Source: Chromatiales bacterium
Lineage (GTDB): Bacteria; Pseudomonadota; Gammaproteobacteria; SZUA-140
NCBI GenBank assembly: GCA_031285245.1
Contig: JAITWN010000016.1
Coordinates: forward strand, 1 to 6,788
Length of the DNA: 6,788 nucleotides
Reading direction: 5' to 3'
Each line of letters opens with the position of its first letter. The first letter of the stretch is position 1. This document shows, one piece after another, positions 1-5,806 of this stretch. Below the pieces are notes generated by a model. That model was not told where the DNA came from. It saw nothing but the letters and a program-made list of their open reading frames with translations, and made no database searches. A program made the translations under genes and the position numbers.

Positions 1-1054
1 GTTCGTCGACCTCGGCGGCATCGACGGCCTGCTTCACATCACCGACATGGCGTGGAAGCGCGTGCGTCATCCGAGCGAAGTCGTCAACGTCGGCGACGAG
101 CTCGAAGTGCGCGTGCTGCGCTTTGACCGCGAGCGCAACCGCGTTTCGCTCGGCCTCAAGCAGCTCGGCGAAGATCCGTGGGAAAACCTCACCCGTCGCT
201 ACCCAGTTGGCGCGCGCGTGTTCGGCAAAGTCACCAACATTGCCGACTACGGTTGCTTCGTTGAAATCGAAGAAGGCGTCGAAGGTCTGGTGCACGTCTC
301 GGAGATGGATTGGACCAACAAGAACATCCATCCCTCGAAGGTCGTTCACTTGGGTGATGAGGTCGAAGTGGTCGTGCTCGACATCGATATCGATCGTCGT
401 CGCATCTCGCTCGGCATCAAGCAGACCCAGCAGAATCCGTGGGAAGATTATGCGTCCCGCCACAACAAGGGTGATCGCATCAGCGGCGTCATCAAGTCGA
501 TCACCGACTTTGGCATCTTCGTTGGCCTCGAAGGCGGTATCGATGGCCTGTTGCATCTCTCCGACCTGTCGTGGAATGTCACTGGCGAAGAAGCGGTGCG
601 CAACTATCGCAAGGGTGAGGAAGTCGAGGCTGTCATTCTTGCCATCGACCCGGAGCGCGAGCGTATCTCCCTTGGCATCAAGCAGCTCGAGCGCGATCCT
701 TTCGACTCCTATGTGGCCGATCATCCCAAGGGCAGCATCGTCACCGGTACGGTGACGGCAGTTGATGCCAAGGGTGCGACGATCTCGCTCGGTGATGGCG
801 TCGAAGGTTACATCCGCGCTGCGGATCTGACGCGCGAACGCGTCGAAGACGCGCAGCTCGTGGTCCGTGTCGGCGAAGAGATCGAAGCTAAGTTCACCGG
901 CGTCAATCGCAAGAACCACACAGTCATGTTGTCGGTGCGCGCGAAGGATGAGCACGACGAAGCTGAAGCGATGAAGGAATACAGCAAAACTTCGGCCGAG
1001 CGCAGCAGTGCCACCACGCTCGGAGATCTCATCAAAGAGCAGATGGAGAAGTAA
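1..1054 (+). CDS. rpsA: 30S ribosomal protein S1 (C-terminal part, 5' truncated by window)
   Basis: S1 binds mRNA on the 30S subunit and helps initiate translation of structured or weakly led messages. The reading frame is open from the left edge (first whole codon at base 2) and gives 350 residues, against roughly 555-560 for a full gammaproteobacterial S1. Four successive S1 (OB-fold) repeats are visible: the end of one (to about base 170), then repeats at about 205-425, 470-690 and 730-945. They show the recurring pattern of G-x-V, D-[YF]-G-x-F-V, EGLVHVSEMDW or GLLHLSDLSW, and ISLGIKQ. This corresponds to the end of repeat 3 through repeat 6. The last repeat is more divergent, as in other S1 proteins. 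A charged tail ends at TAA 1052-1054. The ATG at base 47 is internal, because homology continues upstream of it. IHF-beta follows, as in E. coli. Confidence 0.98.
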   Translation, partial: FVDLGGIDGLLHITDMAWKRVRHPSEVVNVGDELEVRVLRFDRERNRVSLGLKQLGEDPWENLTRRYPVGARVFGKVTNIADYGCFVEIEEGVEGLVHVSEMDWTNKNIHPSKVVHLGDEVEVVVLDIDIDRRRISLGIKQTQQNPWEDYASRHNKGDRISGVIKSITDFGIFVGLEGGIDGLLHLSDLSWNVTGEEAVRNYRKGEEVEAVILAIDPERERISLGIKQLERDPFDSYVADHPKGSIVTGTVTAVDAKGATISLGDGVEGYIRAADLTRERVEDAQLVVRVGEEIEAKFTGVNRKNHTVMLSVRAKDEHDEAEAMKEYSKTSAERSSATTLGDLIKEQMEK

Positions 1055-1066
1055 AAAGCGGCAGCA

Positions 1067-1103
1067 GGATCGCCCGCGTCGCGATGGCGGCGCGGGCAGA
1101 TCC
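1067..1103 (+). promoter_or_regulatory. strong hairpin in the rpsA-ihfB gap
   Basis: Bases 1067-1078 (GGATCGCCCGCG) pair with 1091-1103 through 12 base pairs, interrupted by one bulged A at 1098. The loop is 12 bases (1079-1090). No T run follows, so it does not look like a complete intrinsic terminator. It lies just after the rpsA stop and about 50 bases before the ihfB ribosome-binding site. It may stabilise the rpsA 3' end, act as an RNA-processing site, or lower read-through into ihfB. The stem is seen in the sequence; the role is inference. Confidence 0.5.
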
Positions 1104-1156
1104 CGTGTCCCGGGGAAGTTGTAACAGGGGCGGGTATTTGGGAGGGGGCAACGGTA

Positions 1157-1543
1157 ATGACGAAATCAGAATTAATAGAACTCATCGCTCAGAAACAAAA
1201 GCACCTCTCCTCCAAGGACATCGAGTTCGCTGTCAAAACAATGATCGAACAGATGGCCCAGTCCCTCGCCAGTGGCGAACGTATAGAAATACGCGGTTTC
1301 GGCAGTTTCTCTTTGCATTACCGGCCCCCACGCATGGGCCGCAATCCCAAGACCGGAGAGCCAGTGCCGCTCGCCGGCAAGCATGTGCCCCATTTCAAAC
1401 CTGGCAAAGAACTGCGTGAGCGCGTCAACGGCGAAGAGAGCGAGCTCGGGCTAGAGGGGGATGATGACGACGACGATGATGATGATCAGACACCTTCTCG
1501 CATTTCCCGCCATCTCTCCACGACGCCGGCTGATACGCGATGA
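1157..1543 (+). CDS. ihfB: Integration host factor subunit beta with acidic C-terminal tail
   Basis: IHF-beta pairs with IHF-alpha to bind specific DNA sites and bend them sharply. The heterodimer acts in nucleoid structure, replication, recombination and transcription. The protein has 128 residues. The HU/IHF fold occupies about 1-91, with RGFGSF at 46-51 and the beta-ribbon arm RNPKTG at 62-67, including Pro64, the position of the DNA-intercalating proline. The start is supported by a strong purine-rich Shine-Dalgarno, GGAGGGGG at 1141-1148. The family is usually about 94-105 residues, so the last 35 or so are extra. They include nine consecutive aspartates (residues 102-110) followed by a polar tail. 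The stop overlaps the lapA start as ATGA (1540-1543), suggesting translational coupling. The rpsA neighbour and the arm sequence favour IHF-beta over HU. Confidence 0.95.
   Translation: MTKSELIELIAQKQKHLSSKDIEFAVKTMIEQMAQSLASGERIEIRGFGSFSLHYRPPRMGRNPKTGEPVPLAGKHVPHFKPGKELRERVNGEESELGLEGDDDDDDDDDQTPSRISRHLSTTPADTR
1460..1486 (+). repeat. GAY trinucleotide tract coding nine aspartates in ihfB
   Basis: There are nine uninterrupted Asp codons: GAT GAT, then GAC three times, then GAT four times. The tract is a short trinucleotide microsatellite. Changes in unit number would keep the frame and only alter the acidic run of the IHF-beta tail. Confidence 0.85.
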
Positions 1544-1827
1544 AACGCACTGTCACTTTGAGCTTCGTACTGATGGTTCTCCTGTTTGGCCTGTTGCTTG
1601 GCTGGCGTAACAGTGAAATAGTCACCATCAAATACTTCTTCGGAACGAGCCAGGCACCGCTATCTTTTCTCCTTGTGCTCATGCTGATCGTCGGCGCTTT
1701 CTGCGGCGTGCTCGCAAGCCTCGGTCACATCTTGAAACTGCGCCGGGAACTGTCCCGTTTGCGCCGCAATCAGGGCCAGGCCGAACAGGATTACGACTCG
1801 CGGCGCGCGCTGTCCTACAAAGACTGA
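1540..1827 (+). CDS. lapA: LapA-family inner-membrane protein (DUF1049)
   Basis: LapA is a small inner-membrane protein that, in E. coli, works with LapB in regulating lipopolysaccharide synthesis (control of LpxC turnover). The product is 95 residues, a normal size. Hydrophobic segments at about 5-22 and 41-62 are two likely membrane helices. The first ends in the family-typical GWRNSE stretch with V-x-I-x-[YF] following. A basic, probably coiled-coil tail (about 65-83, KLRRELSRLRR) faces the cytoplasm. The start overlaps the ihfB stop by four bases. Position directly after ihfB matches many gammaproteobacteria, but the expected lapB does not follow; pyrF begins 27 bases downstream. The family is assigned from topology, motif and synteny, so assignment is firm but exact activity here is inferred. 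Confidence 0.9.
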   Translation: MKRTVTLSFVLMVLLFGLLLGWRNSEIVTIKYFFGTSQAPLSFLLVLMLIVGAFCGVLASLGHILKLRRELSRLRRNQGQAEQDYDSRRALSYKD

Positions 1828-1854
1828 TTCTTAAGCGTCTGAACGGGAGAAGCC

Positions 1855-2586
1855 ATGTCTGCTGAACGTGCGGGTGGTGGCGCTGGGCGCCGTATCATCG
1901 TGGCGCTCGACTATCCTGAGCCCGGCCAGGCTTTACGTATGGCTGAACGACTCAATCCCGCGGCCTGCCGCCTCAAAGTTGGCAAGGAACTCTTCACCCG
2001 TGGCGGACCTGCGCTGGTCGAGCAGTTGATGACGCGCAACTTCAGCGTTTTTCTCGATCTCAAATTCCACGATATTCCGAACACCGTGGCGGCCGCCTGC
2101 AAAGCCGCGGCGGCGCTCGGCGTGTGGATGATCAATGTACACACCCAGGGCGGGCGCCGCATGATGGAAGCCGCGCGCGCGAGTCTCGCCGGTTTTCAGC
2201 ATCCGCCATTACTGATCGGCGTCACTGTACTCACCAGCATGAACGCCCAGGAACTGCGCGAGGTTGGCCACCTCGAACCACCGCAGATGTTGGTACAAAG
2301 ACTGGCGCGATTGGCTCGCGACAGCGGGCTCGATGGCGTCGTCTGCTCAGCGCAGGAAGCCAGCATGCTGCGCACAGCACAAGGGCCAGATTTCTTGCTG
2401 GTAACACCTGGTATTCGCCCAACTGGCGCTCCGAGCGATGATCAGCAGCGCGTGATGACGCCGCCGCAGGCGATCGCCGCTGGTTCTGATTACCTCGTCA
2501 TCGGTCGTCCAATCACAGGCGCAGCCGATCCTCTGATGGCACTTGCCGACATCCGCCGAAGCATCGGTGAGAAAAACGCTGATTGA
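1855..2586 (+). CDS. pyrF: Orotidine-5'-phosphate decarboxylase
   Basis: This cytoplasmic enzyme carries out the last step of de novo UMP synthesis, decarboxylating OMP to UMP. The protein has 243 residues in a single TIM-barrel domain, close to the usual length. Expected active-site residues are all present: Asp19 in IIVALDY, Lys41 in RLKVGKELF, and the signature FLDLKFHDIPNT with Asp68, Lys70 and Asp73. Spacing is identical to E. coli PyrF with a three-residue offset. The phosphate-binding end of the barrel is seen in VTPGIRP and YLVIGRPIT near the C terminus. The start has GGGAGA at 1845-1850, well spaced. It probably shares the upstream ihfB-lapA transcript. Confidence 0.98.
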   Translation: MSAERAGGGAGRRIIVALDYPEPGQALRMAERLNPAACRLKVGKELFTRGGPALVEQLMTRNFSVFLDLKFHDIPNTVAAACKAAAALGVWMINVHTQGGRRMMEAARASLAGFQHPPLLIGVTVLTSMNAQELREVGHLEPPQMLVQRLARLARDSGLDGVVCSAQEASMLRTAQGPDFLLVTPGIRPTGAPSDDQQRVMTPPQAIAAGSDYLVIGRPITGAADPLMALADIRRSIGEKNAD

Positions 2587-2606
2587 GGCGAACTCACTCG
2601 CCCTTT
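2587..2606 (+). terminator. weak terminator-like hairpin after pyrF
   Basis: GGCGA (2587-2591) pairs with TCGCC (2598-2602) around a six-base loop. Only C and three T residues follow. The stem and T run are short, so termination here would be partial at best. Read-through from pyrF into the helix-hairpin-helix gene is plausible. Confidence 0.25.
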
Positions 2607-2620
2607 AGGCTCTGACACGT

Positions 2621-2651
2621 AGTTCATAGGCGCGGCACGATACCGCGAACT
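2621..2651 (+). repeat. imperfect dyad upstream of the ComEA-like gene
   Basis: AGTTC (2621-2625) can pair with GAACT (2647-2651), and GCGG (2632-2635) with CCGC (2643-2646), leaving a left-side bulge of six bases and a seven-base loop. It lies 20 bases before the GGAGGAG ribosome-binding site. It could be an mRNA leader structure or an operator; nothing else in the sequence decides between these. Confidence 0.3.
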
Positions 2652-2670
2652 GATGTCAATGAGCCCTCAG

Positions 2671-2677
2671 GGAGGAG
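2671..2677 (+). promoter_or_regulatory. ribosome-binding site that fixes the ComEA-like start
   Basis: GGAGGAG lies five bases before the ATG at 2683. The in-frame ATG at 2653 has no comparable site. Starting at 2683 also puts a clean signal peptide at the N terminus. Confidence 0.8.
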
Positions 2678-2682
2678 TCGAG

Positions 2683-3021
2683 ATGAAATCTTTTTTCGTG
2701 AAGTTCTTGTTCAAATCCGGTGCCAGATCATCTGTCGCGGCGATGCTTACCGCTTTGTTGCTGGCGGGCGCGGCCTTTAGCGCGCAGGCGCTTGATAAGA
2801 TCAACATCAACCGCGCCGATGCCATGGCGCTCACCACGTTAAATGGCATCGGACCAGCCAAAGCCGAAGCCATCGTTGAATATCGCAAAGCCAACGGACC
2901 GTTTCGCTCAGTGGATGATCTCACCGCAGTCAAAGGGCTAGGCGTTTCCATACTGGAGCGTAATCGTGACCGCCTCACCATCGGCGAAGAATCAGCGTCC
3001 ACGTCCACGCCCGTGCCTTGA
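2683..3021 (+). CDS. comEA: Exported helix-hairpin-helix protein, ComEA family
   Basis: The product has 112 residues. The N terminus is a signal peptide: basic residues, a hydrophobic core at about 18-32, and an AQA cleavage motif ending near residue 36. The mature part is a single ComEA-type domain: INRADAMAL, then LNGIGPAKA (53-61), IVEYR, GPFRSVDDL, and a second hairpin VKGLGVSIL (83-91). Such domains bind double-stranded DNA without sequence specificity. In competent bacteria, periplasmic ComEA pulls incoming DNA across the outer membrane. Many gammaproteobacteria carry this short form without other competence genes nearby, as here, so a role in DNA uptake is possible but not shown. A tail of Ser, Thr and Pro ends the protein. 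The longer start at 2653 adds ten residues but lacks a good ribosome-binding site. Confidence 0.88.
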   Translation: MKSFFVKFLFKSGARSSVAAMLTALLLAGAAFSAQALDKININRADAMALTTLNGIGPAKAEAIVEYRKANGPFRSVDDLTAVKGLGVSILERNRDRLTIGEESASTSTPVP

Positions 3022-3052
3022 TAGAGCCTTTGGCACCGTGCAGTTCCTCCAC

Positions 3053-3083
3053 GCGGCCTCGGCATTTCGAGGCCGCTTTTTTT
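3053..3083 (+). terminator. intrinsic terminator after the ComEA-like gene
   Basis: GCGGCCTCG (3053-3061) pairs perfectly with CGAGGCCGC (3068-3076) around a six-base loop, followed directly by seven T residues (3077-3083). This is a textbook rho-independent terminator. It closes the rpsA-to-comEA side and separates it from manC. Confidence 0.93.
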
Positions 3084-3111
3084 GGCCGATCAAAGATGCG
3101 GTCGATATAAT
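3082..3111 (+). promoter_or_regulatory. sigma-70-type promoter for manC-gmhB-gmhA
   Basis: The -10 box is a perfect TATAAT at 3106-3111. The best -35 is TTGGCC at 3082-3087, four of six matches to TTGACA, with an 18-base spacer. Transcription would start near 3118, leaving a leader of about 67 bases before manC. The -35 box overlaps the last T residues of the preceding terminator, so the two signals are packed back to back. A promoter is expected here because the upstream operon is terminated. Confidence 0.65.
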
Positions 3112-3146
3112 GCAAAATTCTCAGCAGTCTATGGGCAGGATCAAGC

Positions 3147-3188
3147 ATGATGAACAGAATTGCAGCTAGCCGGGAGCAGCACGGATGA
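3147..3188 (+). other. possible 13-codon leader ORF overlapping manC start
   Basis: ATG at 3147 opens a short frame (MMNRIAASREQHG) whose TGA at 3186-3188 overlaps the manC ATG as ATGA. AGGA at 3137-3140 lies six bases before it. The same overlap style couples ihfB to lapA and gmhB to gmhA in this window. A frame this short can arise by chance, and manC has its own GGGAG site at 3172-3176, so this is only a candidate. Confidence 0.2.
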
Positions 3189-4639
3189 AACTGCGTCCCG
3201 TCGTTCTATCGGGTGGTTCCGGCACGCGGCTGTGGCCATTGTCGCGGGAGTTCTATCCCAAGCAACTGCTCGCACCACTTGGTGGCTCAACGCTACTGCA
3301 AGCGACGCTCGAGCGTCTCGCCGGCTTAGAGTCTGAGCTCGAGATTCAGCCGCCGATCGTGGTGTGCAGCGAAGAACATCGCTTTCTCGTCGCCGAGCAA
3401 TTGCGCGTGCAGCACGAACCCGCCACGTTGATCCTTGAGCCGGTCGGACGTAACACCGCCCCCGCCGCGACTCTCGCAGCTTTGCAAGCCCTGGTCGATA
3501 GCGGCGCACAAACGCCACTACTGATCATGCCCGCCGATCACCTCATTGCCGACAATGACGCTTTTCATCGCGCCGTGAGCGCGGGCGCCACACTCGCCGC
3601 CGACGGCTTCGTCGTGACCTTCGGCATCGTGCCGACACGCCCCGAAACCGGCTATGGCTATATCCGCAAGGGGCATGCACTCGGTAACAGCGTTACGCCT
3701 GTCAGCTTTGTCGATCGCTTCGTGGAAAAGCCCGATGCCGCGACCGCAGAAGCCTGGTTCGCGAGCGGAGAATATCTTTGGAACAGCGGCATCTTCATAG
3801 TGACGCCAGCGGTGTGGCTGTCGGCAGTGGAGCGTTTACGCCCCGACATGCTTGCGGCAGTGCGCCGCGCCTGGGAGCAGGGGACGCGCGATGGTGATTT
3901 CTTCCGCGCTGAACGAGCGGCTTTCAGCGCCTGTCCGAGCGATTCCATCGATTACGCGGTGATGGAACCGCTGACCGCGACCACGGAAGAAGGCGCGCCG
4001 CGCGCTGCGGTGATCCCACTCGATGCGGGCTGGTCTGATCTCGGCGCCTGGTCGAGCCTGTGGGAAGCCTTACCGCGTGACGCTGACGGCAATGCGCTGC
4101 GCGGTGATGTCGCTGTGCATGACTCGCGCAACTCGCTGCTGCTTGCCGAACATCGTCTGGTTGCGGGCATTGGGCTCGATGACATCATCGTCGTTGAAAC
4201 CGCCGATGCTGTGCTCGTCGTGCACAAAAATCATGCAGAAGACGTCAAGCGTCTGGTCGCACGCTTGAAAGCCGAAGGGCGCAGCGAACATCAGTTGCAT
4301 CGCCGTGTGCAGCGGCCCTGGGGTAACTACGAAGGCATCGATCATGGCGCGCGTTTCCAGGTCAAACGCATCACCGTCAAGCCGGGCGCATCGCTCTCCT
4401 TGCAGATGCATCATCACCGCGCCGAGCACTGGGTGGTGGTGAGTGGCGCGGCGCAGGTCGTGCGCGGCGATGAAACTTTTCTGCTGCGCGAAAACGAATC
4501 GACCTATATCCCGGCCGGCGTGCGTCATCGCCTCGTCAATCCGGGTACGATTGCGCTTGAAATCATCGAGATCCAATCCGGTTCGTATCTTGGCGAAGAT
4601 GACATCGTGCGCTTCGAAGACCACTACGGACGCGCCTAG
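3185..4639 (+). CDS. manC: Mannose-1-phosphate guanylyltransferase / mannose-6-phosphate isomerase (bifunctional)
   Basis: This cytoplasmic enzyme converts fructose-6-phosphate to mannose-6-phosphate and couples mannose-1-phosphate with GTP to give GDP-mannose. GDP-mannose feeds O-antigen, exopolysaccharide, GDP-rhamnose or GDP-fucose. The protein has 484 residues, typical for the AlgA/ManC/CpsB type. The N-terminal nucleotidyltransferase domain opens with LSGGSGTRLWPLSREFYPKQ (8-27), the pyrophosphorylase signature, and carries FVEKP (179-183) for sugar-phosphate binding. The C-terminal cupin isomerase domain has RPWGNYE and the metal-site motif QMHHHRAEHW (407-416). The intermediate phosphomannomutase is not in the window. 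The start is supported by GGGAG at 3172-3176. It heads an operon with gmhB two bases downstream. Symbols algA, cpsB, rfbA and xanB are used for the same family. Confidence 0.96.
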   Translation: MKLRPVVLSGGSGTRLWPLSREFYPKQLLAPLGGSTLLQATLERLAGLESELEIQPPIVVCSEEHRFLVAEQLRVQHEPATLILEPVGRNTAPAATLAALQALVDSGAQTPLLIMPADHLIADNDAFHRAVSAGATLAADGFVVTFGIVPTRPETGYGYIRKGHALGNSVTPVSFVDRFVEKPDAATAEAWFASGEYLWNSGIFIVTPAVWLSAVERLRPDMLAAVRRAWEQGTRDGDFFRAERAAFSACPSDSIDYAVMEPLTATTEEGAPRAAVIPLDAGWSDLGAWSSLWEALPRDADGNALRGDVAVHDSRNSLLLAEHRLVAGIGLDDIIVVETADAVLVVHKNHAEDVKRLVARLKAEGRSEHQLHRRVQRPWGNYEGIDHGARFQVKRITVKPGASLSLQMHHHRAEHWVVVSGAAQVVRGDETFLLRENESTYIPAGVRHRLVNPGTIALEIIEIQSGSYLGEDDIVRFEDHYGRA

Positions 4640-4641
4640 GC

Positions 4642-5220
4642 ATGCATGCAGGTAGCTTGGCCAAAGCGTTGTTCCTTGATCGCGATGGCGTGATCAATGT
4701 GGAAAAGGACTACGTCCACCGCATCGAAGATTTCGAATTCGTCGATGGCATCTTCGAGCTCTGCCGCGCCGCACAGGCGCGGGGCTATCTCTTAGTGGTG
4801 ATCACCAATCAGTCGGGCATCGGCCGCGGCTACTACAGCGAAGCGCAATTCCAAGAACTGACCGCGTGGATGAAAAATGAATTCTCACGCGAGGGCGTTG
4901 AGATCACGCGCGTCTATCATTGCCCGTATCATCCTGATTCCGGCATCGGCGAATACCGTATGGAATCTTTCGATCGCAAACCAAACCCGGGAATGATCCT
5001 GCGTGCTGAGCGTGACCTCGGCCTTGATCTCGCGCGTAGCATCTTGGTCGGTGACCGCGTATCTGACATGCAAGCCGCCGAAGCCGCAGGCATTGGTTGC
5101 CGAGTGCTGCTGCGCACAGCGCACAGCGAGCCCGGCGCTGCGCGCTGCGCACAGCGCGTGGTTGAACACTTGAGCGAAGTTCTGATGGGCGATGTTCTGC
5201 CCGCGAAGGGCACAGCATGA
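4642..5220 (+). CDS. gmhB: D-glycero-D-manno-heptose-1,7-bisphosphate 7-phosphatase (HAD family)
   Basis: GmhB removes the C7 phosphate from heptose bisphosphate in the pathway to ADP- or GDP-activated heptose. The product has 192 residues, the normal size for the HAD-III phosphatases. The catalytic motif is LFLDRDGVIN with nucleophile Asp13 and acid/base Asp15. ITNQSGIGRGYY (54-65) is motif II, RKPNPGM (112-118) carries the motif III lysine, and VGDRVSD (136-142) has the Mg-binding acids. The zinc loop is atypical: where E. coli GmhB has C-P-H-H-P and C-D-C-R-K-P, this protein has CPYHP (94-98) and SFDRKP (109-114), keeping only Cys94 of the four ligands as I recall them. The ATG is two bases after the manC stop, with only a weak ribosome-binding site, so coupling to manC is likely. 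HisB-N phosphatases are related, but the context with gmhA favours GmhB. Confidence 0.92.
   Translation: MHAGSLAKALFLDRDGVINVEKDYVHRIEDFEFVDGIFELCRAAQARGYLLVVITNQSGIGRGYYSEAQFQELTAWMKNEFSREGVEITRVYHCPYHPDSGIGEYRMESFDRKPNPGMILRAERDLGLDLARSILVGDRVSDMQAAEAAGIGCRVLLRTAHSEPGAARCAQRVVEHLSEVLMGDVLPAKGTA
5109..5157 (+). repeat. 14-base direct repeat pair near the gmhB 3' end
   Basis: GCTGCGCACAGCGC occurs at 5109-5122 and again at 5144-5157, 35 bases apart start to start. The second copy sits in a small dyad (GCGCTG 5142-5147 with CAGCGC 5152-5157). It encodes part of the GmhB C terminus, which is not itself repetitive in protein terms. It may be a GC-rich coding coincidence or a mild structure before gmhA. 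Confidence 0.5.
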
Positions 5221-5792
5221 ATGAAACGATTGCAAACGCGATAGCCGAACACGCACGCCTGCTGACTATCATCGGCGACACACTCGGCGCGGTGATGGCA
5301 GAGGCCGCAACGCGCATGATCGAATGCCTGCGCCAAGGCCACACTATCTATTGGTGCGGCAACGGCGGCAGCGCCGCCGACGCCCAGCACTTCGCCGCCG
5401 AACTTATCGGCCGCTTCGAACGCGAACGCCGCGCACTCGCCTCCGTCGCCCTCACCGCCGACACCTCAGTCCTCACCAGCCTCGGCAACGACTACGGCTT
5501 CCACGACATCTTCCGCCGCCAAGTCGAAGGCCTGGTGCGCCCAGGCGATGTACTGGTTGGCATCTCCACCTCCGGCGGCAGCCCCAATGTACTCAAAGCC
5601 ATAGAACAAGCCCGCGCCCAAGGCGGAATCACCATCGGCCTCTTGGGCCGCGACGGCGGCGCCATCGGCCCCCTATGCGACATCGCCATCACCGTCCCCG
5701 GCACTAACACCGCCCGCATCCAGGAAATGCATGCAGTGATCGGGCATGTGATTTGTGATTTGGTTGAGCGAGAGTTGGCGGGGCAGAGTTGA
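5217..5792 (+). CDS. gmhA: D-sedoheptulose-7-phosphate isomerase
   Basis: GmhA converts sedoheptulose-7-phosphate to D-glycero-D-manno-heptose-7-phosphate, the first committed step of heptose synthesis for LPS core or other glycans. The protein has 191 residues and a single SIS domain, the usual length (E. coli 192). Visible motifs are WCGNGGSAADAQHFAAELIGRF (from 46, given in the usual family form), GNDYGFHDIFRRQVEG and VGISTSGGSPNV. The zinc-site residues are all in place: His58, Glu62, Gln169 and His177, offset by three from E. coli His61, Glu65, Gln172 and His180. The start overlaps the gmhB stop as ATGA (5217-5220), indicating translational coupling. Codon use changes sharply inside the gene: third positions are almost all C in the middle and G or T at the 3' end. 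Confidence 0.96.
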   Translation: MNETIANAIAEHARLLTIIGDTLGAVMAEAATRMIECLRQGHTIYWCGNGGSAADAQHFAAELIGRFERERRALASVALTADTSVLTSLGNDYGFHDIFRRQVEGLVRPGDVLVGISTSGGSPNVLKAIEQARAQGGITIGLLGRDGGAIGPLCDIAITVPGTNTARIQEMHAVIGHVICDLVERELAGQS

Positions 5793-5806
5793 GCTTCAAA
5801 ACATAC

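Noticed and set aside
808..1185. Minus-strand 125-codon frame over the rpsA end and ihfB start
   Set aside because: It is antisense to two conserved genes, with Ser/Arg-rich composition expected of a shadow frame.
5324..5707. 127-codon overlapping frame on the + strand inside gmhA, rich in Arg and Pro
   Set aside because: It is a by-product of the C-rich third positions of gmhA. The composition is typical of a frame-shifted GC-rich gene and it has no ribosome-binding site.
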